Assembly (NCBI GenBank): GCA_003151955.1
Contig: PLZB01000082.1
Coordinates: forward strand, 1 to 32,221
Direction of reading: 5' to 3'
Length of the DNA stretch: 32,221 nucleotides
Origin: Acidimicrobiaceae bacterium
GTDB taxonomy: Bacteria > Actinomycetota > Acidimicrobiia > Acidimicrobiales > UBA8190
Positions 23,362 to 31,088 of the stretch are shown piece by piece. The position numbers and the translations under genes were made by a program. The notes beneath the pieces were generated by a model. That model did no database searches. It had not been told where the DNA came from and saw only the letters and a list, made by a program, of their open reading frames with translations. Each line of letters begins with the position of its first letter. Position 1 is the first letter of the stretch.

Positions 23362-23646
23362 GTGCCAGACACGGTCAAGCTCGACGGTCATCACCGCTCG
23401 ACGGTGGAGAAGCTCTTCCGCCACCCCACCAGCCACAACATCGAGTGGCATGACGTCATCTCCCTCCTCCAGAAGGTGGCCACCGTCGTCGAGGGCGAGA
23501 ACGGCCGCTTCACGGTGACCCTCGGGGAGGAGACCCAGGTCTTCGACGAGCCCCGGCACCACGACTGCGACATCCAGCAGGTCATCGACATCCGCCGGAT
23601 GCTCGACCAGGCCGCCATCACGCCGGAGACCACCCGCCGCCACTGA
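23362..23646 (+). CDS. conserved HicA-like-fold small protein
   Basis: A 94-residue protein of a widespread family without a settled function. It has the recognisable core 'HRSTVEKLFRHPTSHNIEW', then 'DVISLLQKVATVVEGENGRF', 'TVTLGEETQVF' and the closing 'DIQQVIDIRRMLDQAAI'. The alpha-beta-beta-beta-alpha order suits a double-stranded-RNA-binding-like or HicA-like fold. The usual HicB partner is absent, so a toxin role is doubtful. GTG 23362 has GGGAG at 23352-23356. ATG 23350 is a possible alternative. It ends before two strong hairpins shared with the convergent HU gene. Confidence 0.7.
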   Translation: MPDTVKLDGHHRSTVEKLFRHPTSHNIEWHDVISLLQKVATVVEGENGRFTVTLGEETQVFDEPRHHDCDIQQVIDIRRMLDQAAITPETTRRH

Positions 23647-23666
23647 CCGGCCCCGGACGCGAGCGA

Positions 23667-23682
23667 GGGGCCCGAAGGCCCC
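23667..23682 (+). terminator. CGAA-tetraloop hairpin after the 94-residue gene
   Basis: GGGGCC (23667-23672), loop CGAA, GGCCCC (23677-23682), 20 bp after the stop at 23646. The same CGAA loop caps the hairpin at 13421-13434. No T-run is present. Confidence 0.55.
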
Positions 23683-23700
23683 CCACTCGAGACGGTGGTC

Positions 23701-23722
23701 CGGCGCCGGTCCCCCGGCGCCG
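23701..23722 (-). terminator. 9-bp perfect hairpin terminator of HU
   Basis: CGGCGCCGG (23701-23709), loop TCCC, CCGGCGCCG (23714-23722) starts 5 bp beyond the HU stop codon on the minus strand. It is the strongest stem in the window and could also block read-through from the plus strand. Confidence 0.65.
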
Positions 23723-23727
23723 TCGAC

Positions 23728-24090
23728 TCAGCGCTTCTTGGCCGGGGCGGCCTTCTTGGCCGGGGCCTTCTTGGCCGGGGCCTTCTTGGCCGGAGCGGCC
23801 TTCTTGGCGGCCGCCTTCCCGTTGACGGCGGCCTTGAAGTTCAGGCTGGGTCCGAACCGGACACCCTTGGAGGCGGCGATCTTCACGGGGGCGCCGGTCT
23901 GGGGGTTCCGACCCACCCGGGCCTTGCGGCTGGTCTGGGTGAAGCTCCCGAACCCGACGATGGCAACCCGGTCGTTCTTCTTCACCGCGGCGATGACCGT
24001 CTCCACCACAGCGTTGACGGCACCTTCAGCATCACGCCTCGCCAGTCCGGTTGACTTGCAGACTGCCTCGACGAGCTCCGACTTGTTCAC
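23728..24090 (-). CDS. hup: HU-family nucleoid protein with lysine-rich tail
   Basis: A 120-residue DNA-bending protein. Residues 1-90 form the HU core: 'NKSELVEAVCKSTGLARRDA', 'VAIVGFGSFTQTSRKARVGRNPQTG' with the intercalating arm at 61-66, and 'VRFGPSLNFKAAVNG'. Residues 92-120 are a repeat of A/P-A-K-K units resembling the histone-H1-like tail of mycobacterial HupB, expected to compact DNA. GTG 24090 is fixed by the strong GGGAGGA ribosome-binding site at 24096-24102; a longer frame to 24126 is rejected for that reason. A TTGACC -35-like hexamer lies at 24154-24149 on this strand, but its -10 is unclear. Confidence 0.95.
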   Translation of the reverse strand: MNKSELVEAVCKSTGLARRDAEGAVNAVVETVIAAVKKNDRVAIVGFGSFTQTSRKARVGRNPQTGAPVKIAASKGVRFGPSLNFKAAVNGKAAAKKAAPAKKAPAKKAPAKKAAPAKKR

Positions 24091-24105
24091 GCGGTTCCTC
24101 CCTAG

Positions 24106-24126
24106 TTGTCCGTGGAATCTGGACAA
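24106..24126 (-). promoter_or_regulatory. candidate operator in the HU leader region
   Basis: Perfect 6-bp arms TTGTCC (24106-24111) and GGACAA (24121-24126) are separated by nine bases just upstream of the HU ribosome-binding site. This is the size of a dimeric regulator site, and HU genes are often autoregulated. No binding partner can be named. Confidence 0.3.
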
Positions 24127-24194
24127 TCAAAGAGTGTTTTGGGGTCGAGGTCAAGCATCCTCCCCGTTTCGCCAGGAAAAGCAAGGGGGAACGG

Positions 24195-24273
24195 CCGATC
24201 GGTGCAGAGGGTCAGGAAAAAAATCCGGCCCGAGCCTCTGGACGGGAAACCCGTTCTTTGCCAGGGTGTTTCG
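24195..24273 (+). promoter_or_regulatory. structured leader before the TraG-associated small gene
   Basis: Upstream of the ATG at 24274 there is a palindrome CCGATCGG (24195-24202), distant arms CAGAGG (24205-24210) and CCTCTG (24235-24240) enclosing an A7 tract, then a perfect hairpin ACGGG-AAA-CCCGT (24242-24254) followed by TTCTTTG. The last part looks like a weak intrinsic terminator placed 20 bases before the start codon. The whole stretch is AT-rich for this genome. It could be an RNA regulator or attenuator. I match it to no known riboswitch class. Confidence 0.35.
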
Positions 24274-24525
24274 ATGCCGGTCCTCCCCGATGGCGCCTAC
24301 GACGTGATCGTGGTGGAGGCCGAGTCCGACGACGCCGGGGGGGTGAGGCTCGAGCTGACCATCACCCTCGGTCCCCACCTCGGCAGGATCGTGGCCCTCC
24401 GTGGCCACCAGCTCGACAGCCGCCGTGGGCTCGTCGGCGAGGGGGACCCGATCTCCCTCCTCGGCATCCCCGGCACCCTCCGGGTCAGCGACGGCGTGCC
24501 GTCGTTCCGGCCCGAGCGCGTGTGA
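24274..24525 (+). CDS. small beta-rich partner of the TraG-like ATPase
   Basis: An 83-residue protein: 'MPVLPDGAYDVIVVEAESDD', then 'GVRLELTITLGPHLGRIVAL', and 'DPISLLGIPGTLRVSDGVPSF'. The strand pattern and the 'LxITxGPHxG' motif recall small OB-fold proteins (DUF669-like) that travel with phage and plasmid DNA-processing genes; this is an impression from pattern only. The ATG at 24274 follows a structured leader. Its stop (GTGTGA) overlaps the GTG start of the ATPase gene, so the two are translated together and probably work together. Confidence 0.65.
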   Translation: MPVLPDGAYDVIVVEAESDDAGGVRLELTITLGPHLGRIVALRGHQLDSRRGLVGEGDPISLLGIPGTLRVSDGVPSFRPERV

Positions 24526-25988
24526 CCGCCGCCCGGATCGCCCTGGCCCGCACCGCCATCCGGGCCGCCGCCGCCGCAGCCGAGGGCGGGATCTACCTGG
24601 GGGCGGGAACCCGGGGACCGAGGTGGGCGGGGCCCGAGCGGGCGGCGCTGATCCTGGGTCCGCCCCGGTCGGGCAAGTCCTCCTGCGTGGTCGTCCCGGC
24701 CATCCTCACCGCCCCCGGGGCCGTCGTCTCGACCTCGACCAAGCCCGACATCCTGGAGGCCACCGCCCCGGCCCGGGCCGACATCGGGCCCTGCCTCCTC
24801 TACGACCCGAGCGGGACGGTCCCCGTCCCCCCCGGCGTCGAGCCGGTCCGGTGGTCGCCGATCGCCTCCTGCGCCGACTGGGACGAGACCCTCCTGGTGG
24901 CCCGGAGCCTCGTCCTCACGGCCCGGTCGGTCTCCCGGGAGGACCACTGGTCGGGCCGGGCCGAGGCCCTCCTCGGCGCCGTCCTCCACGCCGCCGCCCT
25001 CGACGGGACCGGGATGAGGACGGTCCTGGGCTGGATCGACCGGCACCAGGGGGCCCCGGCCCTGGCCGTCCTGGACCGGGAAGGGGCCGAGGGGGCCGCC
25101 AACCAGCTGGCCGGGATCATGATGACCGACAGCCGGGAGCAGAGCGGCATCTGGTCGACGGCGTCAGGGGTCCTGGCCGCCTACCGGAGCTCGGCCGCGC
25201 TGGACAGCACCGTCTCCCCCAACTTCGACCCCTTCCGGTTCCTCGACCAGCGGGGGACCCTCTACATCTGCGCCACGGGACGCCACCAGGCCGTGACCGC
25301 TCCCCTGGTGGTGGGGATCTTGAACGACGTCCGGGCCGCGGCCTACGCCCGGTCCTCGGCCCGGGTGGGGGGGCCTCCGGTCCTCCTGGCCCTCGACGAG
25401 GTGGCCAACATCGCCCCCCTCCCCGACCTCCCGGCCATGGTCAGCGAGGGGGGCGGCCAGGGACTGCTGACCCTGGCCTGCCTCCAGGACCTCTCCCAGG
25501 CCCGGCTCCGCTGGGGCCAGGCCGCCGAGGGGTTCCTCTCCCTCTTCGGCTCCACCGTCGTCCTCCCCGGCATCGGGGACGTCCGCACCCTGGAGTCCCT
25601 TTCGGCCCTGGCCGGCGAGGAGGAGGTCCTGACCCGCTCGATGAGCGTCCCCCTCCCCCCGAAGGGTCCCACGGTGGCCAGGGCCTTCCTCCGCTTCCTG
25701 GGCGGCCGACGGGTCGGCCCCGAGCCCGACCGGGTCCCCTCCCTGACGACCTCGACGGTGCGCCGGCCCCGGCTCCCCGTCGACGAGCTGAGCCAGGGCC
25801 GGCCCGGATCGGCCCTGGTCGTCGGTGACCGGAACCGGATGAGCTGGGTCCGGCTCACTCCCTACTTCGCCGAGGAGCCCTGGCGGACGGCGACCAGGGC
25901 GGGACCCGGGCTGGAACCGGGCCGGGAGCGGCTGGGCCCGGAGCGCGACCTCGAGGGCCGGGACCCGGGGCCCGATCTGGGCCGCTGA
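24522..25988 (+). CDS. VirD4/TraG-like coupling ATPase without membrane domain
   Basis: A 488-residue P-loop ATPase of the TraG/TraD/VirD4 group. Walker A is 'GPPRSGKSS' (46-54), Walker B 'VLLALDEVANIAPLPDL' with D292-E293, and the following 'LACLQDLSQARLRWG' is the TraM-recognition-like sensor region. Conjugative coupling proteins pump DNA or protein substrates through type IV secretion channels. This one lacks the usual N-terminal transmembrane helices and its Walker A starts at residue 46. No relaxase, VirB4 or pilus gene is visible in the window. GTG 24522 overlaps the small upstream gene. An upstream-extended frame from 24051 is rejected since it overlaps the leader and that gene. Confidence 0.85.
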   Translation: MTAARIALARTAIRAAAAAAEGGIYLGAGTRGPRWAGPERAALILGPPRSGKSSCVVVPAILTAPGAVVSTSTKPDILEATAPARADIGPCLLYDPSGTVPVPPGVEPVRWSPIASCADWDETLLVARSLVLTARSVSREDHWSGRAEALLGAVLHAAALDGTGMRTVLGWIDRHQGAPALAVLDREGAEGAANQLAGIMMTDSREQSGIWSTASGVLAAYRSSAALDSTVSPNFDPFRFLDQRGTLYICATGRHQAVTAPLVVGILNDVRAAAYARSSARVGGPPVLLALDEVANIAPLPDLPAMVSEGGGQGLLTLACLQDLSQARLRWGQAAEGFLSLFGSTVVLPGIGDVRTLESLSALAGEEEVLTRSMSVPLPPKGPTVARAFLRFLGGRRVGPEPDRVPSLTTSTVRRPRLPVDELSQGRPGSALVVGDRNRMSWVRLTPYFAEEPWRTATRAGPGLEPGRERLGPERDLEGRDPGPDLGR

Positions 25989-26021
25989 CGGCCGGACCCG
26001 CCCCCAGAGGCGGTGGCTCTA

Positions 26022-26035
26022 CGAACATATGTCCG
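26022..26035 (+). promoter_or_regulatory. LexA (SOS) box of the mutagenesis cassette
   Basis: CGAACATATGTCCG differs from the palindromic actinobacterial SOS box CGAACATATGTTCG at one base. It lies immediately upstream of a TACGCT -10 element (26037-26042). A bound LexA would cover the promoter, giving DNA-damage induction of imuA', imuB and dnaE2, as known in mycobacteria. Confidence 0.88.
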
Positions 26036-26036
26036 A

Positions 26037-26042
26037 TACGCT
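26037..26042 (+). promoter_or_regulatory. -10 element of the imuA'-imuB-dnaE2 operon
   Basis: TACGCT followed by seven bases and the ATG at 26050. The spacing means the in-frame ATG at 26029, which lies inside the LexA box and upstream of the -10, cannot be the start. Confidence 0.65.
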
Positions 26043-26049
26043 GGAGCCC

Positions 26050-26736
26050 ATGGACCCCCGCCTCCGGGCCCGCCCCACCGGGTCGGGCCAGATCGACGAC
26101 CTCCTCCGGAGCCGGGCCCGGCCGACCTCGTCGAGCCGGGACCAGCTCCTCCCCGTCCTCCCCGTCCTGGCCCCCCTCCTCCCCGGCCGGGGGCTCCAGC
26201 GGGGGACGGTGGTGACCGTCGGCGACGACGACCACGGGGTGGGGGGAGCCACCACCCTGGCCTTCGCCCTCCTGGCCGAGATCTCGGCCCGGGGGTCCTG
26301 GTGCGCGGCGGTGGGGGTGGCCGACCCCGGGGTGCTGTCCCTGGCCGAGCTCGGGCTCGACCTCGACCGGCTCGTCCTCGCCCCGGCCCCGGGAGCCCAC
26401 TGGGCCGAGGCCGTCGCCGTCCTCCTCGACGGGGTCGACGCCGTGGTGGTCAGCCCTCCCGGGACGGTCCGGCCCGGCCTGGCCCGGCGGCTGGCGGGCC
26501 GGGTCCGGGAGCGCCGGGCCGTGTTGGTCGTCCTCCCCCGCCGGGGGGGATGGACCGAGGGACCCGAGGTCCGCCTCGGGGTCGACTCCGGGGCCTGGGT
26601 CGGCCTGGGCCGGGGGCACGGCCACCTCCAGGGCCGCCGGGTCGAGGTCCGCTCCACCGGACGGCGGGCGGCGGCCCGGCCGGCCCGGGCCACCCTCTGG
26701 CTTCCCGGCCCGACCGGTGCCGTGACGGCCGGGTGA
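26050..26736 (+). CDS. imuA': ImuA' (RecA-fold accessory factor of the SOS mutasome)
   Basis: A 228-residue protein with a RecA-like core, the accessory factor that works with ImuB and DnaE2 in translesion synthesis. The pattern 'RGTVVTVGDDDHGVGGATTLAFALL' region (residues 51-75) is where a Walker A would be, but the Lys of GxxGK[ST] is missing, as in other actinobacterial ImuA' proteins. 'GSWCAAVGVADPGVLSLAELGLDLDRLVLAP' (82-112) and 'LLDGVDAVVVSPP' (125-137) are typical. ATG 26050 is chosen from promoter spacing. imuB follows after 13 bp. Confidence 0.5.
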   Translation: MDPRLRARPTGSGQIDDLLRSRARPTSSSRDQLLPVLPVLAPLLPGRGLQRGTVVTVGDDDHGVGGATTLAFALLAEISARGSWCAAVGVADPGVLSLAELGLDLDRLVLAPAPGAHWAEAVAVLLDGVDAVVVSPPGTVRPGLARRLAGRVRERRAVLVVLPRRGGWTEGPEVRLGVDSGAWVGLGRGHGHLQGRRVEVRSTGRRAAARPARATLWLPGPTGAVTAG

Positions 26737-26749
26737 GGACCGGGCGGCC

Positions 26750-27874
26750 GTGGAACGGGTCCTCGTCGTCTGGTGCCCCGACCTCCTCCTCGAGCAGGAG
26801 GAGGGCCGGGAGGCCCGGGCCTTCGCCCGGGTGACGGCGGCCCTCGAGACCTTCTCCCCCCTGGTGGACCGGATCCGGCCGGGCATCTGCGCCCTGGCCA
26901 CCAGGGGCCCTTCCCGCTACTTCGGGGGGGACGGGAAGCTGGCCGTCCTGATCGGCCGGGCCCTGACCGGGATCCCCGGAGCCGACGGGGAGGCCCTGGC
27001 CTTCGGGATCGGCGTCGCCGACGGCCTCTTCGCCGGTGTCCTGGCCGCCACCGTCGGGACCCGCACCGGCCGACCCTCCCTCGTCCCCCCCGGGGAGACC
27101 CCGGCCTTCCTCGCCGGCTGGCCGGTCACGAGCCTGGACCGGCCCGAGCTGGCCGACCTCCTGGGCCGGCTGGGGATCCGGACCCTGGGGGCCTTCGGGG
27201 CCCTCCCGGCCCGGCAGGTCCTGGCCCGGTTCGGCACCGAGGGGGCCGCCTGCCACCGGGTGGCCCGGGGGATCCTCGGCGACCTCCCCGGGTTCCGCCC
27301 CCGCCCACCGCGCTCCCCGGCCGGACCCGGTGACCCGGCCGCCCGGCAACCGGGATTCTGGGGTGGAACGGCCGGGGCCGACGGCCGGGCCGCCATCGCC
27401 CTGGGCCGGCTCCAGGACCTCCTCGGCCCCGAGGCCGTCCTCCTGGGCCGGCTCCAGGGTGGCCGGGGTCCCGGGGAGCGGGCCCGGCTCGTCCCCTGGA
27501 CGGGACCGACCACCGGGGACGGCCCGGCCGGCCCCGGTCCGACCGGACCCCCCTGGCCCGGCCAGGTCCCTTCCCCGGCCCCGGCCGTCGTCCTGGGTCG
27601 ACGGCGGCCGGCCCAGCTCGTGGACGGGAACGACCACCCGGTCGGGGTGACCGGCCAGGGCACGGCCACCACCACCCCGGCCCGCCTCTCCATCGATCGG
27701 GGGCCCTGGACCGGGGTGGACAACTGGGCCGGGCCCTGGCCCACCGACGAGCGGTGGTGGTCGGCCCGGGGCCGGCGGCGGCGGGCCCGGATGCAGGTCG
27801 TCACCGCCACCGGCGCCGCCCACCTCCTCAGCCTCGAACGGGGGGGCTGGTGGCTGGAGGGGACCTACGACTGA
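26750..27874 (+). CDS. imuB: ImuB, compact Y-family pseudo-polymerase with candidate clamp motif
   Basis: A 374-residue ImuB, the catalytically dead Y-family protein that bridges DnaE2, ImuA' and the sliding clamp. Family landmarks: 'VLVVWCPDL' at the start, 'RIRPGICALATRGPSRYFGG' (41-60), 'GIGVADGLFAGVLAA', 'LGRLGIRTLGAFGALPARQV', and the C-terminal 'WAGPWPTDERWW' and 'LEGTYD'. Mycobacterial ImuB is roughly 150 residues longer. The missing parts lie after residue 11 (early palm/fingers) and near 178-200 (little finger). 'QPGFWG' at 200-205 (27347-27364) lines up with the clamp-binding 'QLPLWG' type motif. GTG start; the stop overlaps the dnaE2 ATG (TGATG). Confidence 0.88.
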   Translation: MERVLVVWCPDLLLEQEEGREARAFARVTAALETFSPLVDRIRPGICALATRGPSRYFGGDGKLAVLIGRALTGIPGADGEALAFGIGVADGLFAGVLAATVGTRTGRPSLVPPGETPAFLAGWPVTSLDRPELADLLGRLGIRTLGAFGALPARQVLARFGTEGAACHRVARGILGDLPGFRPRPPRSPAGPGDPAARQPGFWGGTAGADGRAAIALGRLQDLLGPEAVLLGRLQGGRGPGERARLVPWTGPTTGDGPAGPGPTGPPWPGQVPSPAPAVVLGRRRPAQLVDGNDHPVGVTGQGTATTTPARLSIDRGPWTGVDNWAGPWPTDERWWSARGRRRRARMQVVTATGAAHLLSLERGGWWLEGTYD

Positions 27875-30800
27875 TGGACGACAGATGTAACGACTACGCC
27901 GAGCTCCACTGCCACTCCAACTTCAGCTTCCTCGACGGGGCCTCCCACCCCGAGGAGCTGGCCACCGAGGCGGCCCGCCTCGGCCTGGCCGCCCTGGCCC
28001 TCACCGACCACGACGGCCTCTACGGCATCGTCCGCTTCGCCGAGGCGGCCCGGGGGTTCGACCTCCCCGCCGTCTTCGGGGCCGAGCTCACCCTGGCCGC
28101 CGACGACGGCACCCCGGCCGCCTCCCGGACCGGCACCCTCGATCCGGCCGGGACCCATCTCGTCGTCCTGGCCCGGGACCCCGAGGGCTACGCCCGGCTC
28201 AGCCGGGCCATCGCCGAGGCCCACCTGGCCGGGGGGGAGAAGGGCCGGCCCCGCTCCACCCTCGCCGACCTGGCCGGCCGCCACGGGGGCCACTGGTTGG
28301 TCCTGACCGGCTGCCGGAAAGGGGCGGTCCCCGGTGCCCTCACCACCGGGGGCCCCGCCGTGGCCGGCCACCGGCTCGACGGGCTCCTCGAGGCCTTCGG
28401 CCCGGAGAACGTGGCCGTCGAGCTCTGGGACCACGGCGATCCCCTCGACACGGCCCGCAACGACGCCCTGGCCGCCCTGGCCGTGGCCCGGGGGGTCGAC
28501 CTGGTCGCCACCAACAACGTCCACTACGCCACCCAGGCCCGCTGGCCCCTGGCCACCGCCCTGGCCGCCGTCCGGGCCGGTCGTCCTCTGGCCGAGCTGG
28601 ACGGCTGGCTCCCCCCGGCCGCCACCGCCCACCTCCGGTCCGGGGGGGAGCAGCACCGGCGCTTCGCCCGTTGGCCCGGGACCGTGGCCCGGGCCGCCGA
28701 GCTGGGCCGGGCCTGTGCCTTCGACCTCCACCTGGTGGCCCCCGGCCTCCCCGACTGTGCCGCCCCGGAGGGCCACAACGAGCAGAGCTGGTTGACGGAG
28801 CTGGTCCGCCGGGGGGCCGTCGACCGCTACGGGCCCCGGCACGGGGAGCGGGTCCCCGGGGCCTGGGCCCAGCTCGACCACGAGCTGGAGGTGATCGGCG
28901 CCCTCGGCTTCGCCGGCTACTTCCTCATCGTCTGGGACATCGTCGAGTTCTGCCGGCGGGAGGACATCTACTGCCAGGGCCGGGGCTCGGCCGCCAACTC
29001 GGCCGTCTGCTTCGCCCTCGGCATCACCCGGGCCGACGCCGTGGCCCTGGGGCTCCTCTTCGAGCGGTTCCTCTCCCCCGAGCGCGACGGCCCCCCGGAC
29101 ATCGACATCGACATCGAGTCGGGCCGGCGGGAGGAGGTCATTACCTACGTCTACGACCGCTACGGCCGCCACCACGCCGCCCAGGTGGCCAACGTCATCA
29201 CCTACCGGGCCCGCTCGGCGCTGCGGGACATCGGGAAGGCCCTGGGGCACGCCCCGGCCGAGGTCGACGGCTGGGCCAAGGCCGTCGACCGGGGCGACGC
29301 CCTCGACCGAGCCGGGGACATCCCGGCCCAGGTGGCCGAGCTGGCCGGGCAGATCCTCGACTTCCCCCGCCATCTCGGCCTCCACTCCGGGGGGATGGTC
29401 CTCTGCGACCGGCCCCTGATCGAGGTCTGCCCGGTGGAGTGGGCCCGCCACCCGGGGCGGAGCGCCCTCCAGTGGGACAAGGAGGACTGCGCCACCGTCG
29501 GCCTGGTCAAGTTCGACCTCCTCGGCCTGGGCATGCTCGAAGCCCTCCATCACATGGTCGACCTGGTGGACGAGGCCCACGGGGTTCCCCTCGACCTGGC
29601 CCTCGTCCCCCAGGAAGACGCCGTCTACGACATGCTCTGCCGGGCCGACACCGTCGGGGTCTTCCAGGTCGAGAGCCGGGCCCAGATGGCCACCCTCCCC
29701 CGGATCCGGCCCCGCTGCTTCGCCGACCTCGTGGTCGAGGTGGCCCTCATCCGGCCCGGGCCCATCCAGGGCGGGGCCGTCCACCCCTACATCCGCCGCC
29801 GCCAGGGTCTCGAGGCCCCCGACCCCCCCCACCCCCTCCTCCAGCGGGCCCTGGCCAAGACCCTGGGGGTCCCCCTCTTCCAGGAACAGCTCATGCAGAT
29901 CGCCATCGACGGCGCCGGCTTCACCCCGGCTGAGGCCGACGAGCTCCGCCAGGCCATGAGCTCCAAGCGGTCGGGGGTCCGGATGGCCCGGCTCCACGAC
30001 CGCCTCCTGGCCGGGATGGCGGAGCGGGGGATCACCGGGGAGGTGGCCGAGGACATCATCGGGAAACTGGCCGCCTTCGCCAACTTCGGCTTCCCGGAGA
30101 GCCACGCCGTCTCCTTCGCCTACCTCGTCTACTCGAGTGCCTGGCTGAAGCTCCACTACCCGGCCGCCTTCTGCGCCGGGCTCCTCAACGCCCAGCCCAT
30201 GGGCTTCTGGTCCCCCCAGTCCCTGGTCAGCGACGCCCGCCGCCACGGGGTCAGCGTGGAGCGGGCCCACGTCGACCTCTCCGGGGCCGGCGCCGGCCTC
30301 GACTGGGGGGTGGCCGGCCCCCCCACCTCCGGCCCGGTGGGTGGCCCCACCCGCCAGCCGGCCATCCGTCTCGGGCTCGGCTCCGTCCGCTCCCTCGGGA
30401 CGGCCGTGGCCGAGCGGGTCGCGGCCGGCCGCCCCTACGCCTCGGTCGAGGATCTCGTCCGCCGGACCGGGGTGGGCCGTCCCCAGCTCGAGGCCCTGGC
30501 CACGGCGGGCGCCCTCGAGGGTCTCCCCCCACGCGACGGAGCCCCGGTGGTGGAGAGCCGCCGGGGAATCCTCTGGGCCGCCGGCCCCCTGGCCCAGGCC
30601 ACCCCCGACCGGCTCCCCGGCCTGGTCAGCGGGGACGAGGCCCCCACCCTCCCCGACCTCTCCCCCCTCGACGAGGTCGAGGCGGACATGTGGGCCACCG
30701 GCCTCACCGTGGCGGCCACCGCCGTCGAGTTGACCCGGCCCCGGCTCGACGCCCTCGGGGTCATCCCGGCCGGGCGGCTGGCCGGGGCCGAGATCTCGGG

Positions 30801-31080
30801 CCGGGTCCTCGTCGGGGGGGTCGTCACCCACCGCCAGCACCCCGAGACGGCCAAGGGGACCGTCTTCCTCAACCTCGAGGACGAGACGGGCATGGTCAAC
30901 GTCATCTGCTCACCCGGCGCCTGGGAGCGGTGGCGTCACATCGCCCGGCGGTCCCCCGCCCTCCTCGTCCGGGGCCGCCTGGAACGCACCGACGGGGTGG
31001 TCAGCGTGGTGGCCGAGCGGTTCTCCCCCCTCGACCTCGGCCCCCCGGTGCTGGTCCCCCCCTCCCGGGACTTCCGGTGA
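27874..31080 (+). CDS. dnaE2: error-prone DNA polymerase DnaE2
   Basis: A 1068-residue C-family polymerase alpha subunit used for SOS translesion synthesis. The N-terminal PHP domain opens with '[20 protein letters not shown]' (H12, H14). The polymerase active site has '[15 protein letters not shown]' with D409 and D411. Helix-hairpin-helix segments and a C-terminal OB fold ('[18 protein letters not shown]') follow, and the protein ends in the DnaE2-type 'SRDFR'. It lacks the tau-binding tail of replicative DnaE1. ATG 27874 overlaps the imuB stop; a frame open further upstream (27754) lies inside imuB and is rejected. Length is normal, in contrast to its partner ImuB. Confidence 0.96.
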   Translation: MDDRCNDYAELHCHSNFSFLDGASHPEELATEAARLGLAALALTDHDGLYGIVRFAEAARGFDLPAVFGAELTLAADDGTPAASRTGTLDPAGTHLVVLARDPEGYARLSRAIAEAHLAGGEKGRPRSTLADLAGRHGGHWLVLTGCRKGAVPGALTTGGPAVAGHRLDGLLEAFGPENVAVELWDHGDPLDTARNDALAALAVARGVDLVATNNVHYATQARWPLATALAAVRAGRPLAELDGWLPPAATAHLRSGGEQHRRFARWPGTVARAAELGRACAFDLHLVAPGLPDCAAPEGHNEQSWLTELVRRGAVDRYGPRHGERVPGAWAQLDHELEVIGALGFAGYFLIVWDIVEFCRREDIYCQGRGSAANSAVCFALGITRADAVALGLLFERFLSPERDGPPDIDIDIESGRREEVITYVYDRYGRHHAAQVANVITYRARSALRDIGKALGHAPAEVDGWAKAVDRGDALDRAGDIPAQVAELAGQILDFPRHLGLHSGGMVLCDRPLIEVCPVEWARHPGRSALQWDKEDCATVGLVKFDLLGLGMLEALHHMVDLVDEAHGVPLDLALVPQEDAVYDMLCRADTVGVFQVESRAQMATLPRIRPRCFADLVVEVALIRPGPIQGGAVHPYIRRRQGLEAPDPPHPLLQRALAKTLGVPLFQEQLMQIAIDGAGFTPAEADELRQAMSSKRSGVRMARLHDRLLAGMAERGITGEVAEDIIGKLAAFANFGFPESHAVSFAYLVYSSAWLKLHYPAAFCAGLLNAQPMGFWSPQSLVSDARRHGVSVERAHVDLSGAGAGLDWGVAGPPTSGPVGGPTRQPAIRLGLGSVRSLGTAVAERVAAGRPYASVEDLVRRTGVGRPQLEALATAGALEGLPPRDGAPVVESRRGILWAAGPLAQATPDRLPGLVSGDEAPTLPDLSPLDEVEADMWATGLTVAATAVELTRPRLDALGVIPAGRLAGAEISGRVLVGGVVTHRQHPETAKGTVFLNLEDETGMVNVICSPGAWERWRHIARRSPALLVRGRLERTDGVVSVVAERFSPLDLGPPVLVPPSRDFR

Positions 31081-31088
31081 CGGGGAGG

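Noticed and set aside
24051..24521. N-terminal extension of the TraG-like ATPase
   Set aside because: The extension crosses the hup start region, the structured leader and the small upstream gene, and its composition is Arg/Pro-rich noise.
26029..26049. Upstream ATG extending ImuA' by seven residues
   Set aside because: This ATG lies inside the LexA box and before the -10 element, so it would not be transcribed.
27865..30840. 991-codon open frame on the minus strand
   Set aside because: It is the antisense shadow of dnaE2. Its product is a low-complexity Gly/Pro/Asp/Glu/Val sequence, as expected from the GC-rich third positions of the real gene.
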